Assembly (NCBI GenBank): GCA_003667865.1
Contig: CP033051.1
Coordinates: forward strand, 3,374,501 to 3,438,500
DNA length: 64,000 nt
Reading direction: 5' to 3'
DNA from: Rossellomorea marisflavi
Lineage (GTDB): Bacteria > Bacillota > Bacilli > Bacillales > Bacillaceae_B
The notes beneath the pieces were generated by a model. It had not been told where the DNA came from. It saw only the letters and a list, made by a program, of their open reading frames with translations, and did not search any database. Position numbers and translations under genes: made by a program. This document shows positions 9,234 to 16,945 of the stretch, one piece after another; the first letter of the stretch is position 1; every line of letters begins with the position of its first letter.

Positions 9234-9494
9234 ATGGCAATTCAACGTTTATTGTATTACATAGGAGCTTTTATATTTTCAGGGCTCACTATCTTAAGTT
9301 TTATTCAAATAAAATATATGGATGAACGACCAGCTGCATGGCTTTTTATTGCAGTGAGTGCGATTATCTATTTTGCGCTTGTCACACTTTATCCAAGAAA
9401 TCAAAAAGCCTTTGTAATTATTACAGCGGTATTAGCAGTTGTTTCAATGATAGGCGTGTTTTCAGTAGATCACTTGTTCCAAGGTGGGCACTAA
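9234..9494 (+). CDS. Small membrane protein of unknown function
   Basis: An 86-residue protein with three predicted membrane segments (about 7-26, 36-53, 58-78). ATG 9234 follows a perfect AAAGGAGG at 9221-9228; the longer frame from 9156 has no site. I do not recognise the family. It is a single-gene unit with its own terminator, divergent from yneR. Confidence 0.7.
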   Translation: MAIQRLLYYIGAFIFSGLTILSFIQIKYMDERPAAWLFIAVSAIIYFALVTLYPRNQKAFVIITAVLAVVSMIGVFSVDHLFQGGH

Positions 9495-9498
9495 AAAG

Positions 9499-9535
9499 AA
9501 GGATGTCTCATTGTGTTTTGAGACATCCTTTTCAT
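9499..9535. terminator. Terminator after small membrane protein gene
   Basis: A 12-bp stem AAGGATGTCTCA / TGAGACATCCTT with an 8-nt loop, followed by TTCA. It lies between two convergent genes and may serve both. Confidence 0.8.
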
Positions 9536-9536
9536 A

Positions 9537-10694
9537 TTATTGAAGTGGGCTAAACATATGTGACACAAGTTGTTCTTCAGTATACGGAGTTAAACCTTTA
9601 CTAAAGGCTTCCTGAAGTGGGTGTATAAGATAGTTACGATAACGTTGCTCACTTACAAAAGTAGGTTCAAACGTAACAGATGGATAATGAATAACAGTTC
9701 CCTTATCTGTAAGAGTTTTGACTACTTCTACCGTTGCAATGCCTCCAATATCTTTGTAATCGTCCTTTTGTCCAGACAAAAAGTTCCCTAAAGAATAAAT
9801 TACAACAGCTTCTCTACCATCTGGTAATGTATGTTTCTCTATTGGTTGTAAAACATGAGGGTGGTGACCAAAAATAATATCTGCACCCGCTTCAGTTAAG
9901 CTTCTTGCTAAACTTTTTTGCTCATCAGTAGGATAGCGCTGGTATTCATTTCCCCAATGAACACCTAGAACGACTAGATCAATATCTAATTTCTTTGCTT
10001 TTTGTATATCTTCGATCATTTGATTTTTATCAAGTAAATTAACAACATACTCTTTTCCTTCTGGAATAGGAATCCCATTAGTGCCATACGTGTATGAGAG
10101 TAGTGCAAAACGAATTCCATTTACATTAAATGTTCTAATACTTTGCTGATCATCTAGACTTTTAAAAGCACCAGTATAAGGCATTCCAATTTTTTCGTAG
10201 AATTTGATGGAACTTTCTACTCCACGAATACCCTGATCCAACGTGTGGTTATTTGCGTTTGTAATGGCATCAACACCAACTTGCTGGAGTGTCATAACAA
10301 TTTCCTTTGGACTATTGAACATTGGATAGCTAGAAAGTCCTAATTCCACACCACCAGGCATTGATTCTTGATTTGCTATTAAAAAATCAGGCTTTTGTAA
10401 TGAAGATTCAATCGATTGAAACATTGGCTTGAAATTATAGTTACTGCCGTCATAGGCATCTTCATATAAGGTGTGGTGTATAAGGATGTCACCGATCCCA
10501 GCAATTGTAGCCCTCATTTCATATTGTTTAGATTGAACACTCGAGCTTCTAACTGCGTGAGACTCGATCCTATGATCTGTATTTGTTACCTTTGCTTTAT
10601 TCCATTCTGTATATTGGTTGTAAAGCAAAATGGATGTTGTTAATAAAAAGAGTGTACAAAGTAGAATTCCATAGAAAATTGTTTTATTCTTCAC
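9537..10694 (-). CDS. CapA/YwtB-family membrane-anchored metallophosphatase-like protein
   Basis: A protein of about 385 residues with an N-terminal signal anchor (about 4-24) and an outside CapA domain of the calcineurin-like phosphoesterase fold. Motifs seen: GIGDILIH, ANQESMPGG, NANNHTLDQG, GVHWGNEYQ, FGHHPHVLQP and YSLGNFLSGQ. These match CapA/PgsA proteins tied to poly-gamma-glutamate synthesis or export, but no pgsB/pgsC (capB/capC) genes are nearby, so a poly-glutamate role is not supported here. GTG 10694 has AAGG 9 nt upstream, whereas the ATGs at 10703 and 10700 overlap or crowd that site. Confidence 0.85.
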   Translation of the reverse strand: MKNKTIFYGILLCTLFLLTTSILLYNQYTEWNKAKVTNTDHRIESHAVRSSSVQSKQYEMRATIAGIGDILIHHTLYEDAYDGSNYNFKPMFQSIESSLQKPDFLIANQESMPGGVELGLSSYPMFNSPKEIVMTLQQVGVDAITNANNHTLDQGIRGVESSIKFYEKIGMPYTGAFKSLDDQQSIRTFNVNGIRFALLSYTYGTNGIPIPEGKEYVVNLLDKNQMIEDIQKAKKLDIDLVVLGVHWGNEYQRYPTDEQKSLARSLTEAGADIIFGHHPHVLQPIEKHTLPDGREAVVIYSLGNFLSGQKDDYKDIGGIATVEVVKTLTDKGTVIHYPSVTFEPTFVSEQRYRNYLIHPLQEAFSKGLTPYTEEQLVSHMFSPLQ

Positions 10695-11031
10695 AATCAT
10701 CATCCTTAATAAAAGTGTTCGTATATGCTTATATTACACGAAACATTGTTTATTTTGTCAGATTGTGTTAAAAATTATAAATTATTTGTATACCATCCTC
10801 TAATTTGTTCACAAAGCTACATAATACCGTTTTTAGATGCAACTTATTTTTCATTGGATTTAATTGATATAAAGCAGCGCATAAGTGGAGTAAAAATCTC
10901 AAATTATTTAGGGTGGGAGCCTGCTTTTAAGTAAGCGTGAGAAGAGGCTGTGCAAAAAGAATATTCTTTAAAACTCAAAATAAAAGCTAGTCTCCTTTGA
11001 TTTTTCATTAGGGACTAGCTTTTCGTATTTC
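10695..11031. other. Intergenic region between capA-like gene and plsY
   Basis: About 340 bases of AT-rich sequence. The right end holds the plsY terminator hairpin (10982-11023); the left end must hold the promoter of the CapA-like gene. A 69-codon open frame at 10725-10934 has no ribosome binding site and no recognisable protein character. Confidence 0.6.
10982..11023 (-). terminator. Terminator of plsY
   Basis: AAAAGCTAGTC and GACTAGCTTTT form an 11-bp stem with a 20-nt apical region, 9 nt beyond the plsY stop; the A-tract at the low end reads as a T-run on the minus strand. Confidence 0.8.
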
Positions 11032-11622
11032 TTACATGAATTTTATTTTTGGTTCCGTTTTCTCTTTAATACGTATAATGTTTGCACGGTGACGATACAC
11101 AACAAAAATCATTAGAAGACCGACCACAATGATTAATGGAACATCTCCTGTAAATAACGTATAACCGAATGCAACAAAAGCTGCAATTATTGAAGAAAGT
11201 GAAACATACTTTGATATGTAAAGAGATATAAAGAACACGACAACAAGGATTAAAAATAAAATTGGATCGTACGCCAATAGGACTCCTCCGGATGTTGCAA
11301 CAGCTTTTCCTCCTCTGAAATTAGCGAAAAGGGGGTACATATGTCCAATAACTGCAACAATTCCGGCAACTAGCATATGGAGTGTAGAATCAAAAAACAG
11401 AGGTAACAAGGTAGCTAGTGTCCCTTTTAATATATCCATTACGGTTACGATTAAGCCTGCTTTTACTCCTAATGTACGAAACGTGTTCGTACCACCTAGA
11501 TTCCCACTTCCATGTTCCCGAATATCGGTATTATAAAATCTCTTTCCAATTATGAGACCTGACGGTATGGATCCTAATAAATAGGAGAGTAGGATAATGA
11601 CTGCTATGACCAACATTGACAT
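11032..11622 (-). CDS. plsY: Acyl-phosphate:glycerol-3-phosphate acyltransferase PlsY
   Basis: A 196-residue polytopic membrane enzyme that transfers acyl groups from acyl-phosphate to glycerol-3-phosphate, the first acylation step of phospholipid synthesis. The PlsY signatures are present: [12 protein letters not shown] near the N-terminus, [10 protein letters not shown] (about 37-46), and [18 protein letters not shown] (about 92-109). ATG 11622 follows an AAGGAG-type site. It is a single-gene unit, in the B. subtilis order between yneR and yneT-parEC. Confidence 0.96.
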   Translation of the reverse strand: MSMLVIAVIILLSYLLGSIPSGLIIGKRFYNTDIREHGSGNLGGTNTFRTLGVKAGLIVTVMDILKGTLATLLPLFFDSTLHMLVAGIVAVIGHMYPLFANFRGGKAVATSGGVLLAYDPILFLILVVVFFISLYISKYVSLSSIIAAFVAFGYTLFTGDVPLIIVVGLLMIFVVYRHRANIIRIKEKTEPKIKFM

Positions 11623-11856
11623 AACTCCTTTATTATCAATTCATTATTTCAGATTCTTACAAGTTAATTTATGTATTTTATATAATTGCTTATCCATTTT
11701 AACATGTTTTGTAGATGAAAGGGGAGGGGGAGAAGAAAAAAATTAAGACCAGTTCCTAAAAGTTAGTAATATTATATGCTCTAAACTAAAAAACTTGTTA
11801 CAAGTTTACTTTTGTTTTGAATGAGGACTAGTTTTTTTCGACTTCCTTATATACAG

Positions 11857-11884
11857 AAAAGACAAATGGTAATAACCATTTGTC
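11857..11884 (-). terminator. Terminator of zinc-binding lipoprotein gene
   Basis: GACAAATGGT / ACCATTTGTC with a 4-nt loop, 15 nt after the znuA-like stop; the AAAA at 11857-11860 reads as T-run on the minus strand. Confidence 0.8.
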
Positions 11885-11898
11885 TAGTCAATGAGCAA

Positions 11899-12993
11899 TT
11901 ATTTTGAGAGTGCTTTCTTTAGAACATCTAAATTATCATTCATTATTGAAAAATAATCTTTACCTGCGTTAACATCTTCCTCTGTAATAGTTTCAAGATT
12001 ATGAAGACGTAAGGATTCTGCTCCAATTTCCTTCTGAATGACTTCTGAAACTTTAGAAGAAACATTTTGTTCAAATATTACGTATTTGATCTTTTCTTTT
12101 TTTGCTGTTTCTACAAGCTCTACAAGCTCTTTTTGAGATGGTTCGTCAGTAAAGGAAAGTCCAGCAACCGCAATTTGTTCAAGACCATAACGTTCTTCCC
12201 AATATCCATAAGCAGCATGTGATACAAGAATTTTCTTATTTTCTGCTTCTTCGATAGCATGCTCAAAATCGTGATCTAATTGTTCTAAATTACTTTTTAA
12301 TTCATTAAAATTATTTGTAAAATACTCTTCATGCTCAGGGGCTTGTTTCACAAGCTCGTTTTTAATGTTCTCTGCTAATGTTATAGCTCTTAGCGGATCA
12401 AGCCAAACATGAGGGTCTTCATCTCCGTGAGCATGTTCATGTTCCTCATCAGTATGAGATTCTTCGTCATGATGCTCTTCTTCATGTGCTTCCTCATCAT
12501 GATGTTCTTCTTCTTCATGAGCCGCTTCCTCATCGTGATGCTCTTCCTCTTCATGAGCCGCTTCCTCATCATGATGTTCTTCTTTGTGCGAATCCTCGTG
12601 TGATTCTGAGTGATCTGTTAATGAAATAGTATCTCCGGCTTTTAAAATGGCTACATTCTCATTTTCAAGTGTGGCAACAGCTTTTTCGGCAAACCCTTCT
12701 GCTCCGACACCAGAGTAAATAAATAAATCAGAGGAGGCAATATCTAACATCTGTTTAGAAGAAATTTCAAATGTATGTGCATCAGCTCCAGGTGGATATA
12801 TGGATTCTACCTTAACATGTTCTCCACCAATTTTTTTTGTAAAGTCCTCTAGGGGGTAGATGGTTGTATAGGCAACAAGCTGATCTCCGTTATTTGCCTT
12901 TGTATCACTATTTTCTGATGTCCCACAACCGTAAAGTAAAAGAGATGTAAAGATGGATAAAGATAGTATTGCTAAAAAACGTTTCACGTTCAT
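11899..12993 (-). CDS. znuA: Zinc ABC transporter substrate-binding lipoprotein with His-rich loop
   Basis: A 364-residue cluster A-I solute-binding protein that would capture Zn(II) outside the membrane. It has a lipoprotein signal (lipobox LLYGC, Cys about 23), the metal-site regions YPPGADAHTFE, DPHVWLDP, VSHAAYGYW and SFTDEPSQKE, and between about residues 133 and 192 an exceptionally His/Glu/Asp-rich loop made of repeats of EEHHDEEAAHE. Such loops in ZnuA/AdcA proteins gather zinc. No ATPase or permease gene (znuCB) lies next to it, so its transporter must be encoded elsewhere. Three Zur-like boxes lie upstream, so zinc repression is expected. Confidence 0.93.
   Translation of the reverse strand: MNVKRFLAILSLSIFTSLLLYGCGTSENSDTKANNGDQLVAYTTIYPLEDFTKKIGGEHVKVESIYPPGADAHTFEISSKQMLDIASSDLFIYSGVGAEGFAEKAVATLENENVAILKAGDTISLTDHSESHEDSHKEEHHDEEAAHEEEEHHDEEAAHEEEEHHDEEAHEEEHHDEESHTDEEHEHAHGDEDPHVWLDPLRAITLAENIKNELVKQAPEHEEYFTNNFNELKSNLEQLDHDFEHAIEEAENKKILVSHAAYGYWEERYGLEQIAVAGLSFTDEPSQKELVELVETAKKEKIKYVIFEQNVSSKVSEVIQKEIGAESLRLHNLETITEEDVNAGKDYFSIMNDNLDVLKKALSK
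12465..12600 (-). repeat. Tandem repeats encoding the His-rich loop
   Basis: Imperfect direct repeats of a unit that, read on the plus strand, looks like TCATGATGTTCTTC followed by TTCATGAGCCGCTTCC. They encode four degenerate copies of EEHHDEEAAHE. The copies are so alike at the DNA level that slippage and copy-number change are likely between strains. Confidence 0.8.
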
Positions 12994-13074
12994 TTTAATC
13001 TTCCTTTCAATCTAGTAAATTAGAAACATTCCGATTTGATTGGTAAAAAAACACATGTTTATTGTATGTTTTAG

Positions 13075-13145
13075 AATCGTAATTATTACGTTTTATAGTG
13101 TAACGGGTAATAATCATTTTGTAAATAGAAAAAACGTAATAATTC
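13075..13145. promoter_or_regulatory. Three Zur-like boxes upstream of znuA
   Basis: Box 1 (13076-13090) is ATCGTAATTATTACG, nearly the full B. subtilis Zur palindrome TCGTAATNATTACGA. Box 2 (13107-13117, GTAATAATCAT) and box 3 (13135-13145, CGTAATAATTC) keep mainly one half-site. Their centres (about 13084, 13112, 13141) are 28-29 bp apart, near three helical turns. They lie 80-150 bp upstream of the minus-strand znuA start. A separate effect on the opu genes starting at 13318 cannot be excluded. Confidence 0.75.
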
Positions 13146-13317
13146 TTTCTTAGAAAATTCCGATTAATAGGACTGCTATGTTGTATTAATTTTAATTGGA
13201 ACGATATGCAAAACTTTCGATTAATAAATGAACATCTAGAATATAGTTTAAAAGGGTAATGTTTAATATGAATAGATTTGGGTAAAGAAATCTTGTACAT
13301 AAAAGCAGGTGAAAAAA

Positions 13318-14286
13318 ATGATAGAATTTCAAAATGTAAAAAAGAGTTTTCCAGACGGAACAGAAGCGATAAAGGGGATTAATGTAACAATTCCAAAGGG
13401 ACAGCTTGTTGCATTAATTGGTCCAAGTGGTTGTGGAAAAACGACAACAATGAAAATGATTAATAAGCTACTGTTACCTACTTCTGGAAATATCCTTATT
13501 GATGGTAAGGATATAAGTCATATTAATGAGGTGGAACTAAGACGAAATATTGGCTATGTTATTCAACGAATTGGATTATTTCCCCATATGACGATCGAGG
13601 ACAATATTGCCTTAATTCCAAAACTAAAAGGCTGGTCTCCAGAAAAATATCAAAAAAAAGTAGATGAGCTGATGAATCTAGTTGGCTTAGACCCCAAAGT
13701 CTTTCGAAAGCGTTATCCATTAGAGTTAAGTGGTGGACAGCAACAACGAGTGGGCGTTATACGAGCATTAGCAGCTGAACCTCCAATTATACTTATGGAT
13801 GAGCCGTTCAGTGCGCTTGATCCTATTAGCCGAGAGCAGCTACAGGATGAATTGAAAAATCTGCAACGTTCAATCCAAAAAACGATTGTTTTTGTCACGC
13901 ATGATATTGATGAAGCATTAAAGATAGCGGACAAAATAGTAATTATGAAAGAAGGACTTGTTCAACAAATGGCTACACCGCTCGATCTCGTTCAGAATCC
14001 TGAAAATGAATTTGTGCGATCGTTTATAGGGGAACATCGTCTTCAGGAAAATGTCGAAGATTACAAAGTGTCTGACATCCTAATTGCAACGGACGAGTAT
14101 CATACAAATCGTACCTTCTCTAACGTTGTTTCTCATGATTCTTCAGTCGAGGAAGTATCATATTTTATGCTGAACAACCAACTGTCAGAAGTAGGGGTAG
14201 AAAAGAGCGGAGAAATCATAGGATTGCTGACAAAAGATGATTTGCTTCGTGCCTTTCTCTCTAAGAAAAAGGGGGAAACAGCATGA
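13318..14286 (+). CDS. Quaternary amine/compatible-solute ABC transporter ATP-binding protein (OpuCA-like)
   Basis: A 322-residue ATPase of the glycine betaine/carnitine/choline uptake family. Walker A GPSGCGKTT (about residues 33-41), the Q-loop VIQRIGLFPHM, signature LSGGQQQRVG, Walker B ILMDEPFSALDP and the switch His in VTHDIDEA are all present; the C-terminus carries a CBS-like region typical of OpuCA/OpuBA, which can sense ionic strength. ATG 13318 has AGGTGA 6 nt upstream; the GTG at 13309 overlaps that site. It overlaps the permease gene by ATGA, so the two are translationally coupled. Confidence 0.92.
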   Translation: MIEFQNVKKSFPDGTEAIKGINVTIPKGQLVALIGPSGCGKTTTMKMINKLLLPTSGNILIDGKDISHINEVELRRNIGYVIQRIGLFPHMTIEDNIALIPKLKGWSPEKYQKKVDELMNLVGLDPKVFRKRYPLELSGGQQQRVGVIRALAAEPPIILMDEPFSALDPISREQLQDELKNLQRSIQKTIVFVTHDIDEALKIADKIVIMKEGLVQQMATPLDLVQNPENEFVRSFIGEHRLQENVEDYKVSDILIATDEYHTNRTFSNVVSHDSSVEEVSYFMLNNQLSEVGVEKSGEIIGLLTKDDLLRAFLSKKKGETA

Positions 14287-14945
14287 TTCTACAAAATGCG
14301 ATAAGTGTTTTCATCGATACAGTTACGTCAAGATCAGATGCAATAGTGGAAGGGTTATTAGAGCATTTATTTCTATCCTTTGTGTCTATTTTTATAGCTA
14401 TATTAATCTCTCTTCCAATAGGGATCTACATATCTAGAAAACGAAAGTCTGCGGAATTTTTCATCGGAATAACGGCAGTATTTCAAACGATTCCAAGCCT
14501 TGCCCTTTTTGGGTTTTTAGTGCCGATTTTCCACACTGGTGCTACAACAGCGATCATTGCACTCACTGTCTATGCTCTACTTCCGATAGTAAGAAATACA
14601 TATACCGGTATTGTTGGAGTGGATGAAGGGATTATAGAGGCAGGAAAAGGGATGGGAATGACACCGCGTCAATTATTATTTAAAGTCGAACTACCTTTGT
14701 CACTATCTATTATCATGGCAGGTGTGCGTACAGCAACTGTATTAACTGTAGGTGTTGCAACGCTGGCTACGTTTGTCGGAGCAGGTGGACTAGGTGAAGT
14801 TATTTATCGTGGCTTGTCGTCTTGGAATAATGCATTGGTTTTAGCTGGAGCCATTCCAGCCGCTTTACTGGCATTATTTTTTGACTTTCTATTAAAACTA
14901 GTGGAAAAAGCAACAACCCCTAAAGGGTTAAAAATAAATAAATAA
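14283..14945 (+). CDS. Compatible-solute ABC transporter permease (OpuCB-like)
   Basis: A 220-residue inner-membrane permease with about five to six membrane segments and the binding-protein-dependent transport signature EAGKGMGMTPRQLLFKVELP (the EAA loop, about 119-138). It belongs to the OpuCB/OpuBB type. Its start overlaps the ATPase stop. Unlike the four-gene opuB and opuC operons, no second permease gene follows the binding protein, so this single permease may form a homodimer. Confidence 0.9.
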   Translation: MILQNAISVFIDTVTSRSDAIVEGLLEHLFLSFVSIFIAILISLPIGIYISRKRKSAEFFIGITAVFQTIPSLALFGFLVPIFHTGATTAIIALTVYALLPIVRNTYTGIVGVDEGIIEAGKGMGMTPRQLLFKVELPLSLSIIMAGVRTATVLTVGVATLATFVGAGGLGEVIYRGLSSWNNALVLAGAIPAALLALFFDFLLKLVEKATTPKGLKINK

Positions 14946-14969
14946 ATAAACACAAAGAGGAGAATCTTC

Positions 14970-15881
14970 ATGAAAAAGCGAAGTAAATTAATTAGTTTAG
15001 TCATTCTAGCTGCGATGCTGGTTGTATCAGCTTGCGGAACAAATTCAGGATCAGGTCAACAAGATACGATTACAGTATCAGGGAAAATGTGGACAGAACA
15101 ATACATATTAACACATATGCTTGCAGCGGTATTAGAGGAAAAAACTGATTTAAATGTTGAAGTAGAAGAAGGATTAGGTGAAGTATCCATCTTGACACCA
15201 GCATTAGAAAATGGTGATATAGATGTTTATGTCGAATATACAGGAACAGGCTTAGAAGCTGTTTTAAAAGAACAAGCAGAACCTGGTGAATCTGCAGATG
15301 ACATTTTAGAACGGGTACGAAAAGGTTACGAGGATACCTATAATGTTACATGGCTAGAACCACTTGGATTTGAAAACACATATACTCTTGCTTATACAGA
15401 AGAACAAGATTTTAATGCTGAAACGTATTCAGATCTAATTCCTGTTTCATCTGACCTAAGCTTTGGTGCACCGCATCAGTTCTACGAACGAGAAGGCGAC
15501 GGCTATGATGCGTTAATTGCAGAATATGGATTCAAATGGTCAGAAACTGAAAGCTTCGATCCAAATATCATGTATGAAGCTGTTAAAAATGGTGATGTTG
15601 ATATTATTCCTGCATTTACAACAGATGGTCGTATAGAACGTTATAATCTTCAAACAACAAAGGATGATAAAGGATTTTTCCCACCTTACTATGCGGCACC
15701 AGTTGTTCGTCAAGAAGTATTAGATTCTCATCCAGAGGTTAAAGAGGCATTAAATGCACTTGCCGGACAGATTACTGAGGAAGAAATGAGTGAACTAAAC
15801 GCTCGTGTTGATATCGATCAAGAAAAAGCAGAAGATGTTGCAAGGGATTTCCTTCTATCAAAAGGGATTATTAGTGAATAA
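14970..15881 (+). CDS. Compatible-solute binding lipoprotein (OpuCC/ProX-like)
   Basis: A 303-residue extracellular lipoprotein: signal sequence followed by lipobox VVSAC (Cys about 18), then the OpuAC/ProX-type binding fold starting ITVSGKMWTEQYILTHML and including GDIDVYVEYTGTGLEAVL. Such proteins bind quaternary amines (betaine, choline, carnitine) in an aromatic cage; which ligand applies here is not visible. AGAGGAGA precedes ATG 14970, 24 nt after the permease stop. It is the last gene of the operon; the next gene on this strand is yneT. Confidence 0.9.
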   Translation: MKKRSKLISLVILAAMLVVSACGTNSGSGQQDTITVSGKMWTEQYILTHMLAAVLEEKTDLNVEVEEGLGEVSILTPALENGDIDVYVEYTGTGLEAVLKEQAEPGESADDILERVRKGYEDTYNVTWLEPLGFENTYTLAYTEEQDFNAETYSDLIPVSSDLSFGAPHQFYEREGDGYDALIAEYGFKWSETESFDPNIMYEAVKNGDVDIIPAFTTDGRIERYNLQTTKDDKGFFPPYYAAPVVRQEVLDSHPEVKEALNALAGQITEEEMSELNARVDIDQEKAEDVARDFLLSKGIISE

Positions 15882-15953
15882 TATAATGTAGGATATAATT
15901 AGATCCTTAGGTTAAGAAGGAATTCACAGCAAGACGGTATGGGAGATGATTAT

Positions 15954-16364
15954 ATGATTGAGAACCCCTCAAGAAATGAAATTGGAGAAATGCTAAAAAG
16001 AGCAAAACGTATTGCAGTTGTTGGTCTAAGTGATGATCCTGACCGCACATCCTATATGGTGTCTAAAGCAATGCAGGATAATGGCTATGAGATTATCCCT
16101 GTTAACCCTAACATCACGTCTAGTCTAGGTGTAAAAGCTGTAAGGTCTTTACAAGAAATTGACAGTCCTATTGATATTGTCAATGTATTTAGAAGATCTG
16201 AGTATTTATTGGACGTTGCAAAAGATTTTCACGAGATTGATTGTAACGTGTTTTGGGCGCAGCAAGGTTTAGTAAACAAAGAGGCATATATGTTCTTAAA
16301 GGAACATGATTACACGGTCATAATGGATCGTTGTATTAAGGTTGAGCATGCTATAACAAGATAG
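15954..16364 (+). CDS. CoA-binding domain protein (YneT-like)
   Basis: A 136-residue single-domain protein with a Rossmann-type CoA-binding fold (YccU/YneT family): IAVVGLSDDPDRTSYMVSKAMQ near the N-terminus, then IIPVNPNI and DIVNVFRRSE, and a final Cys in IMDRCIKVEH. The molecular role is unknown. ATG 15954 has GGGAGATGA 4-7 nt upstream; the ATG at 15939 would put the site inside the gene. In B. subtilis the homologue also precedes parE. Confidence 0.88.
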   Translation: MIENPSRNEIGEMLKRAKRIAVVGLSDDPDRTSYMVSKAMQDNGYEIIPVNPNITSSLGVKAVRSLQEIDSPIDIVNVFRRSEYLLDVAKDFHEIDCNVFWAQQGLVNKEAYMFLKEHDYTVIMDRCIKVEHAITR

Positions 16365-16370
16365 TATGAA

Positions 16371-16402
16371 GAAAAGCGGATGAAAATCCGCTTTTCTTTT
16401 TG
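16371..16402 (+). terminator. Terminator of yneT-like gene
   Basis: GAAAAGCGGAT / ATCCGCTTTTC with a 4-nt loop and trailing T residues. Confidence 0.9.
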
Positions 16403-16945
16403 GCTTCATAACCTTTCTTCTACCTAACGAGAAATTGTTGTGATCGGACATCTCACTGTTTAATATGGATTAATTTTCAAATTGATTTACGTACTAGATT
16501 ACAAGTAAACTTTTTAGGGCATCTATTAAAAATATCTAGATATTTAACCTACTGAAGATTGACTAAAGTTGGATGGAATACAATTATTTTAAAAATGCAT
16601 TGCGTTATAAAGACAAATGGGTGAAACTCAGCTTCTTTTTAAAGTGAAATTCATTTCTTTTAATATATAATTTATCGTAAAAAAGGACGAGGCTTTATAA
16701 ATTTTTACTGAAAATACATTTGCGAAAACAAAATTAAACGCTACAATAAAGCATAGACGTCTTCCTTAGCTACTTGTAAATCATTAACGAACTAGTGTTC
16801 TTATGATATAGTAGACAAGAGGAGATACAATCTTTTATCATGTTATATTCATGAACAAATCTCGTTCATGTTTTCATTTCATACATAACTACTGCACTAC
16901 CCTCTAGAGAAAAATGGGTATTGAAGCTTTGAAAGGGGAATGTTC
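16403..16945. other. Long leader region upstream of parE
   Basis: About 540 bases without a credible ORF. It holds the SOS-type promoter at 16784-16812 and, further down, CATGAAC-N7-GTTCATG (16850-16870), a 7-bp inverted repeat in the transcribed leader that could form a hairpin. The left half shows nothing recognisable. Confidence 0.6.
16784..16812 (+). promoter_or_regulatory. parE promoter with LexA (SOS) box in the spacer
   Basis: Candidate -35 TTAACG (16784-16789), 17-nt spacer, -10 TATAGT (16807-16812). The spacer holds CGAACTAGTGTTCT (16788-16801), close to the B. subtilis LexA consensus CGAACRNRYGTTYC with a perfect GAAC-N4-GTTC core. parEC belongs to the LexA regulon in B. subtilis as I recall. 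Confidence 0.75.

Noticed and set aside
9537..10694. CapA-like gene as marker of a poly-gamma-glutamate capsule locus
   Set aside because: No capB, capC or pgdS-like gene is adjacent; lone CapA-type genes are common.
10725..10934. 69-codon ORF in the intergenic region before plsY
   Set aside because: No ribosome binding site, no recognisable motif, AT-rich composition.
12409..12603. Met/Phe-rich ORF opposite the znuA His-rich loop
   Set aside because: A shadow of the repetitive His/Glu codons on the other strand; no start site signal.
16850..16870. CATGAAC-N7-GTTCATG as a second LexA box upstream of parE
   Set aside because: The half-sites are 7 bp apart instead of 4, so it does not fit the LexA consensus; kept only as a leader inverted repeat.
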